Of a DNA stretch of 64,000 bases, positions 9,540-19,985 are shown piece by piece. The stretch comes from Phytoseiulus persimilis. Its lineage: Eukaryota; Arthropoda; Arachnida; Mesostigmata; Phytoseiidae. How positions within the stretch are numbered: the first letter of the stretch is position 1; the number at the start of each line of letters is the position of its first letter. The DNA is taken from assembly GCA_037576195.1 (NCBI GenBank), contig CM075103.1, positions 33,812,723 to 33,876,722 of the forward strand. The letters run 5' to 3'. The notes below the pieces were generated by a model, which saw only the letters and a list, made by a program, of their open reading frames with translations, was not told the origin of the DNA and ran no database searches. Both the position numbers and the translations under genes were made by a program.

Positions 9540-11599
9540 AGCATTCTTCAGTGGGAAGTGGCCGTTTTGAAGGATCGCGAAAAGCAGGTCGGTCTTTTGT
9601 CAAGCTTTCTCGAGAGCGTTCGCCCCTGTGCTGATACAATCCATACAGAAGCAATCCTGCACTCCCTGAATGAACTCTTCGTTTTGGGAGCATGTCCGTT
9701 TCGCTCCTTCCAGGTGAAGTTACAGCGCCTGGCAGTGGAAACTTGGCAGCAGACCTCCGAAGTTCGAAATCTTCTCCGTTCGCCATCTTCTCGCCCCCAA
9801 CAGAATATTGACTCGTTCCAGGCTTCTACCGTCCTGATTCATGATCAGGAACATTGCTTCCGTGAGGCACTTCAAATCGATGGCTGGTCAATTCGAGAGA
9901 CGTGGAGAACGCGGGGTTTCTGAGAGAACCGATGCCACGTGGAGCTATTCGACGTGTTCTTGTACCAATAATTCGCATTGGAGTTGTTTGAGCCGGATGG
10001 TTCGCTGGGATCGTTCTGGCTGCTCTGCGATTGACGATGTTGGTTTCCCCGTCGGAAGTTGAAAGGAGGTTCGGACACCGAGCTCTTGGCGATCAGCGTC
10101 TCTATTATGCTAGATTCTGATTCCAGGAAGGACATTTAGGCTTCGAGCTTGTTCGTGGGCGTGCTTTCGAACTCATCCCTGTATGTTTCCATAATTTTGA
10201 CCCTTGTGTTCCATCCGAGGTTTCCGATCACCTTGTGAGCGTATGCGGGTGTGAGAGTTGTGTATGTGTCTCCCAGAAATATAAAGCCCAGGATGGGTTG
10301 AGAAATCGAATTGGCAAAGCGGGGTGACTTATCGTTGCGAATTCCACCTCCGGATGACAGTATATGATCCATGGGACGTAGGTTAACGCTGTCTTTCGCG
10401 GGGCTCTCTCTCTTCCGGATTGCTTTGCCAGCAGTTGTTCGGTTGGAAGGCAGTTTTCGGCTCTGAGATTCAGCTGTTTGACACTGTGATAGGCTCTACC
10501 CGACAAGGACTCATGGAGCAAAGTCATCTCCTGGGGTACGGAGATCTGACGTTCGTGAACGAATGTGTTGAACGTGTCCATGAATTTGCGAAACTCTTTG
10601 ACGTCTCCGCTGAAGGTTGGCAGTTTGAAATTCTTGGAGAGCTTTTGAATGGAATCCTCTGAACTATCCAACGGGGCTGCGTGGCTCTAGTCTGCTAGAG
10701 CCTGGGTCGAGCAATTTTGTGACTCGCTAGGATCACTGGGTGCCGCTTCGGTAGCTGACATGCGGGTGTGCAACGTTCGGCTTCCGTCCGCTGAGATTCC
10801 GTGATCACGAGCGAAAGGGGGCGCAGACAGGTAAATCTCCGGCTCTGTTTGATTCGTCTTCCGAGCCGCTGGTTGCGGCTTGGATGAATGCCATCCTTGA
10901 AGGTTCAAGGTTTGTGGGTCCATCGGAGTATGGGTAGAATGCACTGATCCTTGAGCTGAAAGCTTGACTCGGAATCCAAATGTCGAATCCGTGACTGTTG
11001 ATAGTCTGTTGTTGAAAATGAGCGTTCTGAGATTACTGACTTCCGCAGATTGCAAACTCCCCTTCGATTGCAACAAAGTCGTAGAGGGGGGGGTCTCGAG
11101 GCTGAGTCGAGCATCCCGCTCGTTGACTTTGCCCACTCTGGGAGCACTTTTCCGAGATGGTCTCTGAGATACTGGGTCATCCGAATAGCATCCCTGAAAT
11201 CGAGGTCTTCGTTGTAGAATGAATTTTCTCTTGTTGTGTGAGCCTCCACTCTGGGGGTGGCTCCCTGGTCGAGAGACTCTGCTCCTTCGACTCGGAATGT
11301 GTCTGTGTTACAGCTGCTACGGTCATTTCCTTGAGGATTTCCGGGGGCTGGTGGTGGGGCTGTTTGAGGAACCGTTGATGCTGTTCCGGCTGTAGAGGTC
11401 GACGCTAGTTTACTCTGTGGGCTTGCTTGATCCTCGTGAATTCGCTGAGATCTCCCTGCTGGGTGCAAGTCGACTCGTCTCCGATGACAACGACTTTGCG
11501 GCCTGCTGTACTCGGGTCGTAGATCTGCTTGTTCAGAAGTTCCCCGATTTCCAGGATTTTCTGGCTCCTACTTCGGAGCTGCTACTGCTCGCACTGGAC
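9540..11599 (-). pseudogene. Degenerate BEL/Pao gag, distinct from the intact element
   Basis: From an ATG at 11599 the minus strand carries a Ser-rich leader. Near 10640 it reads KLPTFSGDVKEFRKFMDTF and FVHERQIS, the DUF1759-type gag of BEL/Pao elements (the intact element has KYRAFITRFHSYADR at the same place). GWNTRVKIMETYRDEFES and LMSFLESESSIIETLI follow, the expected C-terminal gag helices. Degenerate Cys/His-rich sequence near 9600-9740 lies where the knuckles should be. No protease, RT or integrase follows; a LINE tail starts immediately. Frameshifts are numerous. Copy C has the same fragment (57955-60155) with a different stretch near 59500-59640; copy B retains only about 200 bp. 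Confidence 0.7.
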
Positions 11600-11882
11600 A
11601 TTTTGTGATTGTACGCTAATTTAGTCTACCGAGGACGGTCTTGCCTAAACTGCTTGTCCTACCACGCTTGGGCGTGATTAGAGTTCTGATGGCCTGCTAG
11701 TCGATCCGCGATTCACTGTTGTTGCTTCGACTTTGAGGGTCCGCCAACTTCAATTTGAGTCTTGAACTGAGCACTGCACTTGAACGTTGGTGGGCGACAT
11801 GCCGGGCCGGTGAGCCTAGTGGCGCTGATCGGATGAGATGGGAATAGCACTCGTGGAACTCCGCCGCGCACGGTAAAGGGTT

Positions 11883-11890
11883 GTTCTCGT
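11883..11890. other. Empty target site for the 0.87-kb element of copies B and C
   Basis: Copy A has a single GTTCTCGT here, whereas copies B and C have it twice, flanking an 871/887-bp element. This is the pre-integration allele and fixes the target duplication at 8 bp. Confidence 0.85.
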
Positions 11891-11996
11891 CTGCTCGGCC
11901 GGCGGTCACGAGAGAGCATCTCCGCGGCGTCGATTTCGGCGGATTCCGTATGACGTTATGACCGCCAACCGAGGCGCGTGCTAGATGAACCGATAT

Positions 11997-12002
11997 TTTA
12001 TT
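11997..12002 (-). terminator. Poly(A) signal AATAAA for the minus-strand conserved ORF
   Basis: AATAAA on the minus strand lies about 230 bp past the TAA at 12232. It is conserved in copies B and C (near 42196 and 61440). It could serve the unknown ORF at 12232-12415. It might also be chance. Confidence 0.45.
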
Positions 12003-12231
12003 GATTTGAAGCAGCCTCAGATCTCCCGTGGCAGGATACATCGACATTGAGTGAATCGTTGGAGCTACACACTGGTGATGGGTCATCTATCGCCGACCCG
12101 TGTCTCTTTGACCCGTATGCTGGTGTTTCTATTGTGTGGTTACTGTGTAATGATCTGCTCCAAGCAATTGGCACATTGGCATCGCTGGCTCGGATTCCTC
12201 TCCGAGTTCAGCCCAGGACTCTGGCTGTGAT

Positions 12232-12415
12232 TTAATCTCGAATCTTTTTTTGAGTTGCCTCGGTGAGAGCAAGCTGAAACTCTGCCATGAAAGGATCCTC
12301 GACCCGACCGTGGGCAAGTCGATCCACCATTGACTCAGCTGTGAAGTAGGCTTCCATATTTGAACGAAGCTGTATCGGGTGTTCGATGATTCTTTCTTTT
12401 ACGTTCGCACCGAGC
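12232..12415 (-). pseudogene. Conserved unknown ORF, C-terminal part, split by the hAT element
   Basis: On the minus strand the frame ends with TAA at 12232. It includes LELGANVKERIIEHPIQL, SNMEAYFTAESMVDRLAHG and DPFMAEFQLALTEATQKK. If the hAT insertion (12424-19992) and one 8-bp target copy are ignored, the frame continues into 20001-20055 as RSVTLRVPLIEKD. Copies B and C keep the frame with conservative changes (Q/K, H/P). I do not recognise the family. It may be the last exon of a host-derived or transposon gene. A poly(A) signal follows. The upstream part beyond 20055 is not in one frame; a TTTCCTCCGCAG acceptor-like site near 20090 would be one explanation. Confidence 0.5.
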
Positions 12416-12443
12416 TCCAGGTCTAGGCCCTGATTTTCGGGAA

Positions 12444-12566
12444 TACGGTCCGTACCGTATTACGGTAATACGAACCGTACACATTTTACGGTCCGTACTG
12501 TGATACGGCGCTACGGACCGTATTATTGATGTGGACCGTGCCGTAGTACGGTAATACGGAGTACGG
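12444..12566. repeat. Subterminal palindromic TACGG/CCGTA array, left end of hAT A
   Basis: TACGG and its complement CCGTA alternate densely, often joined as TACGGTCCGTA, giving many short overlapping palindromes. The matching array at the right end is 19807-19985. Such subterminal repeats bind transposase in hAT elements; that role here is inference. Confidence 0.85.
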
Positions 12567-12784
12567 TCTCAGAGTCGAATGCCTGGAAAGCCCCGACCAG
12601 CGCAGGAAATGATCCACGGGATCATTCTCGTGAGTAATGTGCTCGCTCTTCGCTCAGCATTCCCCGATATGACATCCTAGACGATTCACAAAGTTCAATG
12701 TCAGTCGGAACATAAGTTCCCCAGATCAGGAATCAGAACTCTATCGGTCCAAAAAGCATACAGTGACGAATTTGATTGGACCAT

Positions 12785-13135
12785 TCAGAATCCGTATTTG
12801 GTCCTGAATTCTCTGAAATGTTTGCTTTGAGCGTAGAAGCTCGTTAAGAATAGATAATCGGAGAAATGAACGTCGCCCGGCTGGAAGAGCGTTCCGAGGG
12901 AACGCTTGTAGGCTGCAATGTTTCCATGGTTGCAAGTTGCAACAAGTAATCTCGGCAAAGTTTCGAAACCCTGCTCGAATGAATTCATCAACATCCGTGG
13001 TATTATTGCGGCGTTCATTCGGCTTCTTCGTTCCCTAAGCAGCGAAGCTTGGAAAGAATCGAGAGGTCTCTCGGATGGCTCCAGCGGGGTAGTAGGCGGC
13101 CGATCGACGCCGTCAGTCACGATCAGAGTCATAGT
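12785..13135 (-). pseudogene. hAT transposase C-terminal remnant (copy A)
   Basis: The minus strand reads TDGVDRPPTTPLEP, FEQGFETLPRLLVAT, then DVHFSDYLFLTSF and a stop. In the less damaged copies B and C the middle is TCVPSERSSSRA followed by NSLDDVHFSDHLFLTNSF. VPSER plus the NxLxxxxxxxxLFL ending is the hAT C-terminal dimerisation domain (TSVPSERxFS... in the family). Copy A has lost the VPSER segment. The BEL element is inserted right after the ATAGT next to the local ATG. The BED finger and catalytic core are absent, so no active enzyme can be made. Confidence 0.7.
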
Positions 13136-13423
13136 TGTGAAGTATGGGAAGCTCCAGGAGCTGACTAGTAGAAGGGCGGGACCGAGATGTTTGTCCTTCG
13201 AGCACCGTTGGTTGGGAAAGCGATTATTTCGGGGAGTTTTACCGTAGATTAAAGACGCTTGATGCTCACTCTTTTAAGCTCTACGCACTTCTCTTCTTTA
13301 TTTTGGTGGCGCGCAGCGGCGCCGCGGTGGAGAGAGCCGGGAACGAGATGACGTTCGGGTTCGCCTAGCTAGCTAGCATCACAATTGGCCTCGCGGGAAA
13401 TTATTGAATTGGAATATTTGACA
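13136..13423 (-). repeat. BEL 3' LTR
   Basis: 288 bp, beginning TGTGAAGTATGGG and ending ATATTTGACA on the plus strand (TG...CA). AATAAA on the minus strand at 13297-13302 is a plausible poly(A) signal inside the LTR. The adjoining internal sequence reads GGGCCGGGAG on the minus strand, a partly purine-rich candidate for the polypurine tract. Confidence 0.95.
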
Positions 13424-13586
13424 CTCCCGGCCCAGAACGGAACGTTTTCACAACAATTTTACGACGGTTGAGCAGGGAGATGCTTGAAATCAGTTGAGCA
13501 GCAGGAAGAAACTGCGAGGGAAAACAGTTTACAATCATTGAAACCAAATTCGAGAACAAATCGTCTTTTCCTCCGAGCACGCAGAC

Positions 13587-16500
13587 TCAGGCATCGGGCA
13601 GAGATGTTGTTTGGATACTGCGTTCGTTGACGGTGGAAGAAACCTCGAGCGGATATAAGAGCTGGGCTGCGCGTCTCGAAGTGTTACCGTTGGCAAATTT
13701 GACGGTATAGACCCGGACTTCTCCATCGCGTCCGCGATGACTGTCGACAATGCGCACAAGATCCCATTTGATCCGTGGGCGGTTGTCTTCTCGAAGTATG
13801 CAGACTTCACCGACGGACAGCGGGGCGGCCGGGGCGCCCTTCGTCGACGCGGCCGACCGGAGCAGCAACAAATACTCTCGAGACCATCGAGCACACAAGC
13901 TGCGAAAGTAGTTCGTCCGGGCAGCGAGTCCTCGCTGAAGCTGGCGGGCAGTTGAAATTTCGTCACTGTGGAGCTGATCAACAGGAGCCAGCTGCGCTAC
14001 TGGGGTGAAATTCGGCCCACCGCGTAAAAAATGAGCGGGGGTGAGAGGTTCGGCCGCGTCCGGCTCCGCGGAAACATACGTGATCGGGCGATTGTTGATG
14101 ACGGCTGCAAGCTCGCACAATATTGTTCGGAACTCTTCGTAACCGACCAAGCCACGACCCAGAGTTTTGCTCAAACAAGTTTTTAGGACGCCGACGAGGC
14201 GCTCCCAGAAGCCGCCGTGGTGGGCAGCCCTCGGGCAGATGAAGGTCCACTGGATCGCTCGGGCGCTCAGGGTTTCCTTAACCTCTGGGTCATTGACAGA
14301 GTTGAACAGTCTCTTAAGGTCTGTGGCTGCCTTCGAGAAACTTCGGGCGTTGTCCGATACCAGGTGGGTGCAGGCCGGATACGCTGCAAGGAAACGTCGG
14401 AGCGCGAGAAGCGTCTGCGGACTTGTCAGGGACGGCACAGACTCCAAATGGACGGCTCTTGTCGCTGAGCAGGTAAAGAGTGCGACGTAGGTCTTCTGCG
14501 GGGTGTCGCGGTGTCGGGTAAGGAAAGGACCGCAGAAGTCAACACCGGCAGCGGCGAACGGCGCTCGCAGCTCAATCCTGAAGTCGGGGAGCTGTCCCTC
14601 GACCTGGGTAGCGTGTGATCCCTGGCGACGGCGGCAGGTGACACACTTGCGGAGCACAGATTTCACGATTTGTCGGGCTCTCGTTATCCAGAACTTCCTT
14701 CTGAGATGCGAGAGGATTGTGTTGGTTCCAAAGTGTGCGTTGATTCGGTGGGCGTCGGTAACAAGTAGACGGGCGAATCTGGATTCACCTGGAACGACCA
14801 TCGGATTTTTCTCGTCGAATGTGAGGAACGCACCCACCGTGAGTCTGGTGCGGGCCCTCAGGACATCATTTTCGTCGATAAAGAGCCGAAACGAGTTTAG
14901 CTTAGACGATGAGGAGACCCGCCGTCCAGCCCTGGTGTCGGCGATCTCCTGACGGAAGAACTGTCGCTGGCACTCCCGGACCACTCGGGCCTCCGCGGCT
15001 CGATAGAGGTCAGCGAGCGCCGGCAGCCGCCGTCGCCGAGTCATGTGGATGAACCGCAACACGTACGCCATTGTTCTGATCGCCCGGCTGGCGGTACTGT
15101 GCCTCTCGAGATCGATCAACGGGGGCAGGACGACAGCGGGCGCCACAACCCTCCGAGCTTCGTCGCTTACTCGCTCGAAAGAGGAGCCTTCAGCCTTGGG
15201 TTGCGAAATCGGCTGTTCCGCAGGAGGCGATCTGAGCCACGACGGGCCGAACCACCAATCGGTACTCTTGACCAGTGTCTCGGCAGACACACCGCGCGTG
15301 GCCAAATCGCTCACGTTCCTGCTTCCCTGAACATGGAACCATTCCGTCGGGCTGGAGTGACTCTGGATCTCCAGCACCCGATTGCTCACAAACGGTCTCC
15401 AAGCACCCGGGCGCTCCGATGTCGCCCAGTGATAGGCGATTCTAGAGTCGGTGTAGTAACGAACACTGGAGAACTCGAGACCGAGCCGATCGCCGAGAAA
15501 CCGTCTCAAACGAACAGAAATGAGCGCGGCCAGCAGCTCCAGTCTCGGTAGGGTCATCGGGTCACGTGGGGCCACCCGGGACTTGCACATCGCCAGGGCG
15601 ATCTCGCTTGTGCCATCTGCATACCGGTATTCGACGTAGCCAGCGGCCGCGTACGCCTTCTGGGAAGAATCGCCAAACATGTGGAGACAATGGGAAACAG
15701 CCCGTTCCTCTCGCACTGCGAATCGACGCGGGATCGAGTGAGCCTGAATCACCTGCAGCTCGCCGACCCAATCGCTGAGCTCACGATGGATGCTCTCGGG
15801 AATCGGATCGTTCCACCTGAGATCGGTTGTCCAGATCCTTTGGATGATCAACTTCCCTCGAACCGTGAGAGGAAGAAGCCACCCGAGTGGATCGTAAACA
15901 GCTGCGACGGCGCCAAGCGCGCCTCGCTTCGTGACCGACCTAGAGATGTCCACCTGACTGCGCAAGTCGGGTATCGCAAAGTGGAATTCGTCGGTCTCCG
16001 GGTTCCATGAGACGCCAAGGACCTTGAGCAGTCCGGCAGATCCGGCGTCGAAATCGGTTGCCTCGACCCCAGTGGCCCGAAGATGACCGATGACCTCCTT
16101 CGAACATGTCTTCCACTTCGCCAGCTGCATGCCGGCGCCAGCCAGCGTCCCTCGCACGAGATCGGTGAATGCCCTTGCCTGCTCCTCCGTGTGACAGCTG
16201 TACAGGAAATCATCTGCGTATAACTGCCGGCCCAGCTCCTCCGCCGCCGCGCCGGTCCGCCTGAAGTGCTCCCGAAGCGTCGCAGCCAAGAGGAATCCCG
16301 ACGGTGCGGCTCCCCACGTCACCCTCGTCATCTGAAAGGTTCGCACTCGCGTGTCGCCGGGACCCCTCCAAACGAAGCGAAACCACGGCTGGTCTTCCTC
16401 GTGCACAGCTATTTTCATGTATGCTTTCGCGATGTCGGCGGAGATGGCGATGCGCCCCGTGCGGAATCGCAGCAACAGCGCAACGAGCTCGGGGTTCAGA

Positions 16501-19133
16501 TTTGGCCCCTGGAGAAGGTGATCGTTCAACGAAGAGCCGACGCGCTCCCCGGACGAGCAGTCAAAAACGATGCGCCACTTGCCCGATGAGCTGATAACCT
16601 CGTGATGAGGCATGTGATAAGTTCCTTCCAAGTTGGCCGAGTCGTCAGGAGGCACCTCGACCGCGAAGCCGTCCCTCACGAAGCGGAGTAGCTCCTCGTC
16701 ATAGCGATCGTAGCGCGCGGGATCCCCCGCGAGGGTGGCAACCTTACGGTCGAGTCTCCGGACCGCCAGGGCTCGGTTGTTCGGCAAGCCCTCGATCGAG
16801 GCCCGCTTGGGGAAGCGCACGGTGTATCTGTTTTTGTCAAACGAAAGGCCGGCGTGGAACTGTCGGAGGGCATTCTCATCGTCCGCCGAGAGCCGAGATG
16901 TCGCGTTCGGCTGATCCACGATGCCAATGGTCTCGAGACTCCATAACGTCTGGAGTTCCTTGGCCGGTTGAGACAGCGCCGCACAGCAGAGCGCGTGTGC
17001 CACGGCGACGCTATTTCTCGGCGCTGTTGAAACTGATCCTGTGTCGCCACCAACAAGCCAACCGAACTTGCTCGGATACGCTGCGATGTCCCCGATGACG
17101 TCTCGGGGAGCGGCGTTGATTTTGAGCTTGCCCCATTGGTTCATGCCGATCAGTATGGCCGGAGGGGACGCGGTCCATTCGCCGAGGTAGGAGCGATCCG
17201 CCAGCGGGAAACGTTGATCAAAGGCTCGAAGGGCCTCGCTGATGTCTCGAGAACCGAGATTGGGGGGGTCGACGCCGAATTCGGATTCATGCGCGATCAG
17301 CTCGACGCCGGGCCCATCTCTCGGGCCCACGAGGCGGATGTTGTACACTGGTACACTCTTCTTGACTTGGAAGCTTTCGTAACCCTGGATGTTGAGGTCG
17401 TGTAGGCCGACCGGGGACTCTCGGATCATCGCCCGTAGGGACGGGGTCACGAACGTGAGAGAACTTCCTGGGTCGATGAAGATCCGGACAGGTATCCTGA
17501 GTCCATGGTTGGTAACGTAAGCGCTCATGGTCCACAGCAGCGTGTTGGTAACCGTCGAGCAAGAAGCACTCGACACGACCGCGACGACTGGCTCGGAGCT
17601 GCCGGGATGCATAGCAGTGTAGTGTTCGGGCGACTTACACTTGGCACATGCTGACCGCGGTCCCCGACACTCCGCACGGATCGCGTGAAGACTTCGGAAG
17701 CACCTGTCACACCGCTTGAGTTCACGGAGTATCTCGCGGCGTCGTTCAACCGAAATGTCGGCGGGACATCGAGAACTGTTGTGTTCCTTGACATTGCAAA
17801 ACAGGCACGGCCTCGGTCGGAACGAGACGGGTTTTGTCTTGGACACCGAAGCAGCAACCGTGCTAGCCAACCGACGCTGCCCGCCGGGAAGTGAATTTGC
17901 AGAATTTCGAATCGAGGCAGAGTCCTTCACAGGGGGAGGCGCACTCGTCTCATTGTTCCGGGCCGCCTCGAGCTGACGAACTCTCTTGCGGATGAATGCG
18001 ATCAACTTGTTTACCTCGGTGGTCGGGTCATCGGCTGCTGACGGAAATGGCCATAAACTCTCTCCGGCCTGTGCGGAGTCGTCTGCGTACCCCGCCAAGC
18101 GATGATCGAGCTCCCTGGCAGCCTCGAAGTCGTCGCGCAGGCGCTGTGGGAGGGCAGTACTGATCGCGGTGAAGACACTTATCGCATAGTGTGACAACGG
18201 GATTCCGTTGGCGGCAAGGGCGGCGACATTAGATTGGACGAGCGCGATCATCCTCTTCAGGGCTGGAAGGTCGTACGGTCTCGACACCCGGGGGAGCGCC
18301 TGAAGCTCCCTGAGCAATCGGAATTTTTCGTCACTGACCGCGGCATAGTTGTCCTCGAGTACCTTCAAGGCGACCTCATAGTTGACATCGACGAGCTCTA
18401 GGGCGCTGACTAGATCCAAAGGTTCTCCCCGCAAATACTTCTGAAGCACGATCAAACGTTCCAGGGAAGTGATGCCGTGGAGCCGATCCGCGTAGCTGTG
18501 GAACCTGGTGATGAAAGCCCGATATTTTAGCCTGTCACCCTCGAATACGGGCGGAGCGAGCTCAGACTCGCGGACGGGTCGGCAGTAGGCGACTGCAGGC
18601 GGCGGAACCGAGGCGTCGGGAATGGAGGCCGCGGACGGCGAAACAAATGCGATGTCCTGCGGCGGATCAAGGACCGTAGAGGTCGCAGAGATGCGGGGGG
18701 ACTGTGTTCCGCGGCCATCGACGTACGGGTTCGTGCGAGTCTCGTCGGGTGTATGAGCCCTGGACTCGGCGGGCGGTAGGAGCTGAGACGGCATCACGGA
18801 CGCCTTCAGCAAGGCGATCGCAGCACCGATCTGTCGGTCGAACTCCTCGGCCTCGTCGACCTCTCGATCCAGCTCAGCATCTTCCTCGATGTTGGCCTGA
18901 ATCTCCGAATCTGCCGTCCTGATCTGTTGACGAAACTCAAGAAGTTGGGTCAGCACGCTTCGGGATTGTGTGACCGTTGGCGATGCGGAGGCGGTTGTGC
19001 CGGTTTCCAACACATCCCTGCTAAGGTCGGTGGCGGTTTTTCGCCAGATGGTTCTCCGTCGGCGAATCAGTCGAAGATCTCTGACGGTTTGCGCACCGAA
19101 AGGTGTGCTCTCCAGATTCATCGCTTGCTGCAT
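13587..19133 (-). CDS. BEL/Pao gag-pol polyprotein, intact
   Basis: 1848 codons from ATG at 19133. Approximate residues: 190-345, gag region (DUF1759 type) with FEGDRLKYRAFITRF; 443-509, three Cys/His knuckles beginning CLFCNVKEHNSSRC; 550-565, aspartic protease FIDPGSSLTF (DPGS rather than the commoner DSGS or DTGS); RT with FVWRGP upstream and YADD at 972-975; RNase H near 1150 (MFGDSSQKAYAAAGY); integrase zinc site around 1480-1500 ending CVTCRRRQG; integrase core Asp near 1529 (AGVDFCGPF), Asp near 1593 (SDNARSF) and Glu near 1643 (GGFWERLVG); and a C-terminal DUF5641-like end (DNRPRIKWDLVRI). There is no stop or frameshift. It would encode all activities for virus-like particle formation, reverse transcription and integration in the same genome. 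The RT core wording (CHTEEQARAF, WGAAPSGFLLA) matches the BEL/Pao superfamily. Confidence 0.97.
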   Translation of the reverse strand: MQQAMNLESTPFGAQTVRDLRLIRRRRTIWRKTATDLSRDVLETGTTASASPTVTQSRSVLTQLLEFRQQIRTADSEIQANIEEDAELDREVDEAEEFDRQIGAAIALLKASVMPSQLLPPAESRAHTPDETRTNPYVDGRGTQSPRISATSTVLDPPQDIAFVSPSAASIPDASVPPPAVAYCRPVRESELAPPVFEGDRLKYRAFITRFHSYADRLHGITSLERLIVLQKYLRGEPLDLVSALELVDVNYEVALKVLEDNYAAVSDEKFRLLRELQALPRVSRPYDLPALKRMIALVQSNVAALAANGIPLSHYAISVFTAISTALPQRLRDDFEAARELDHRLAGYADDSAQAGESLWPFPSAADDPTTEVNKLIAFIRKRVRQLEAARNNETSAPPPVKDSASIRNSANSLPGGQRRLASTVAASVSKTKPVSFRPRPCLFCNVKEHNSSRCPADISVERRREILRELKRCDRCFRSLHAIRAECRGPRSACAKCKSPEHYTAMHPGSSEPVVAVVSSASCSTVTNTLLWTMSAYVTNHGLRIPVRIFIDPGSSLTFVTPSLRAMIRESPVGLHDLNIQGYESFQVKKSVPVYNIRLVGPRDGPGVELIAHESEFGVDPPNLGSRDISEALRAFDQRFPLADRSYLGEWTASPPAILIGMNQWGKLKINAAPRDVIGDIAAYPSKFGWLVGGDTGSVSTAPRNSVAVAHALCCAALSQPAKELQTLWSLETIGIVDQPNATSRLSADDENALRQFHAGLSFDKNRYTVRFPKRASIEGLPNNRALAVRRLDRKVATLAGDPARYDRYDEELLRFVRDGFAVEVPPDDSANLEGTYHMPHHEVISSSGKWRIVFDCSSGERVGSSLNDHLLQGPNLNPELVALLLRFRTGRIAISADIAKAYMKIAVHEEDQPWFRFVWRGPGDTRVRTFQMTRVTWGAAPSGFLLAATLREHFRRTGAAAEELGRQLYADDFLYSCHTEEQARAFTDLVRGTLAGAGMQLAKWKTCSKEVIGHLRATGVEATDFDAGSAGLLKVLGVSWNPETDEFHFAIPDLRSQVDISRSVTKRGALGAVAAVYDPLGWLLPLTVRGKLIIQRIWTTDLRWNDPIPESIHRELSDWVGELQVIQAHSIPRRFAVREERAVSHCLHMFGDSSQKAYAAAGYVEYRYADGTSEIALAMCKSRVAPRDPMTLPRLELLAALISVRLRRFLGDRLGLEFSSVRYYTDSRIAYHWATSERPGAWRPFVSNRVLEIQSHSSPTEWFHVQGSRNVSDLATRGVSAETLVKSTDWWFGPSWLRSPPAEQPISQPKAEGSSFERVSDEARRVVAPAVVLPPLIDLERHSTASRAIRTMAYVLRFIHMTRRRRLPALADLYRAAEARVVRECQRQFFRQEIADTRAGRRVSSSSKLNSFRLFIDENDVLRARTRLTVGAFLTFDEKNPMVVPGESRFARLLVTDAHRINAHFGTNTILSHLRRKFWITRARQIVKSVLRKCVTCRRRQGSHATQVEGQLPDFRIELRAPFAAAGVDFCGPFLTRHRDTPQKTYVALFTCSATRAVHLESVPSLTSPQTLLALRRFLAAYPACTHLVSDNARSFSKAATDLKRLFNSVNDPEVKETLSARAIQWTFICPRAAHHGGFWERLVGVLKTCLSKTLGRGLVGYEEFRTILCELAAVINNRPITYVSAEPDAAEPLTPAHFLRGGPNFTPVAQLAPVDQLHSDEISTARQLQRGLAARTNYFRSLCARWSREYLLLLRSAASTKGAPAAPLSVGEVCILREDNRPRIKWDLVRIVDSHRGRDGEVRVYTVKFANGNTSRRAAQLLYPLEVSSTVNERSIQTTSLPDA

Positions 19134-19189
19134 CGGTTGGGGGGAAACGGCGATGACGGGTGCTTTTTGGACTTGATGTTTGGCCCCGG

Positions 19190-19207
19190 ATCCTGGTCAC
19201 GGCACCA
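19190..19207 (-). other. BEL primer binding site (tRNA-His)
   Basis: The plus strand here, ATCCTGGTCACGGCACCA, equals the 3' end of an insect-type tRNA-His including CCA, recalled from knowledge rather than searched. It sits one base from the 5' LTR, the expected place for the minus-strand primer site. Confidence 0.75.
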
Positions 19208-19208
19208 A

Positions 19209-19496
19209 TGTGAAGTATGGGAAGCTCTAGGAGCTGACTAGTAGAAGGGCGGGACCGAGATGTTTGTCCTTCGAGCACCGTTGGTTGGGAAAGCGATTAT
19301 TTCGGGGAGTTTTACCGTAGATTAAAGACGCTTGATGCTCACTCTTTTAAGCTCTACGCACTTCTCTTCTTTATTTTGGCGGCGCGCAGCGGCGCCGCGG
19401 TGGAGAGAGCCGGGAACGAGATGACGTTCGGGTTCGCCTAGCTAGCTAGCATCACAATTGGCCTCGCGGGAAATTATTGAATTGGAATATTTGACA
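19209..19496 (-). repeat. BEL 5' LTR
   Basis: 288 bp, identical to the 3' LTR except CTCT/CTCC near the start and GGCGGC/GGTGGC in the middle. It begins TGTGAAGTATGGG, ends TTGACA, and is followed by the target duplication ATAGT. Confidence 0.95.
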
Positions 19497-19806
19497 ATAG
19501 TGAAGTCACCAATGGCGCTGAAGGGCGTTCAGAGGAATTTTGTGAGCAAACTCATCATCCAAAGATCTACTCTGCAGCTAGTCCTCATTCGACATTTGGT
19601 ATTTGGCTCACAAAGCTGCATTTGGACCGATGGAGTTCTGATTCCTGATCTGGTGAACCTATGTTCCGACTGACATCAAACTTCGTCAATCGTCTAGGAT
19701 GTCACATCAGGGAATGCTGAGCGAAGAGCGAGCACACTACGCACGAGAATGATCTCGTGAGTCATCTCCTGCGCTGCTCGGGGCTTTCCAGGCATTCGAG
19801 TCTGAG

Positions 19807-19985
19807 ACCGTACTCCGTATCACCGTACTACGGTACGGTCCGCATCAATAACACGGTCCGTGGCGCCGTTTTGCAGTACCGACCGTATTTTGAGTACGGT
19901 CCGTATTACCGTAATACGGTACGTTCCGTATTATAATACGGACCGTATTTCGGAAAATAAGCCGTATTTCGTACTACGGACTGCA
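19807..19985. repeat. Subterminal palindromic TACGG/CCGTA array, right end of hAT A
   Basis: This is the inverted counterpart of 12444-12566, somewhat longer, with the same alternation of TACGG and CCGTA. Just inside it lies the inverted copy of the segment containing TCGAATGCCTGGAAAGCC. Confidence 0.85.

Larger units (their letters stand above)
13131..19501 (-). mobile_element. Full-length young BEL/Pao LTR retrotransposon with target duplication
   Basis: Two LTRs (13136-13423 and 19209-19496) enclose one long minus-strand ORF. The element is flanked by ATAGT on both sides (13131-13135 and 19497-19501), the 5-bp duplication expected of BEL/Pao. Copy B shows the empty site with a single ATAGT at about 43527. 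Element length is 6361 bp. The LTRs differ at two positions out of 288 by my reading, which points to recent insertion. All coding domains are present, so this copy may be retrotransposition-competent. No envelope-like ORF is seen. Confidence 0.95.

Noticed and set aside
12440-12570. The TACGG-rich stretch first looked like a satellite or a CRISPR-like array.
   Set aside because: It has no regular repeat-spacer period, it occurs at inverted ends of an element with a target duplication, and hAT remnants lie inside.
13587-19133. The idea that the BEL element is an endogenous virus with an envelope gene.
   Set aside because: The ORF ends soon after the integrase C-terminal region, only about 160 bp separate it from the 3' LTR, and no envelope-like frame exists.
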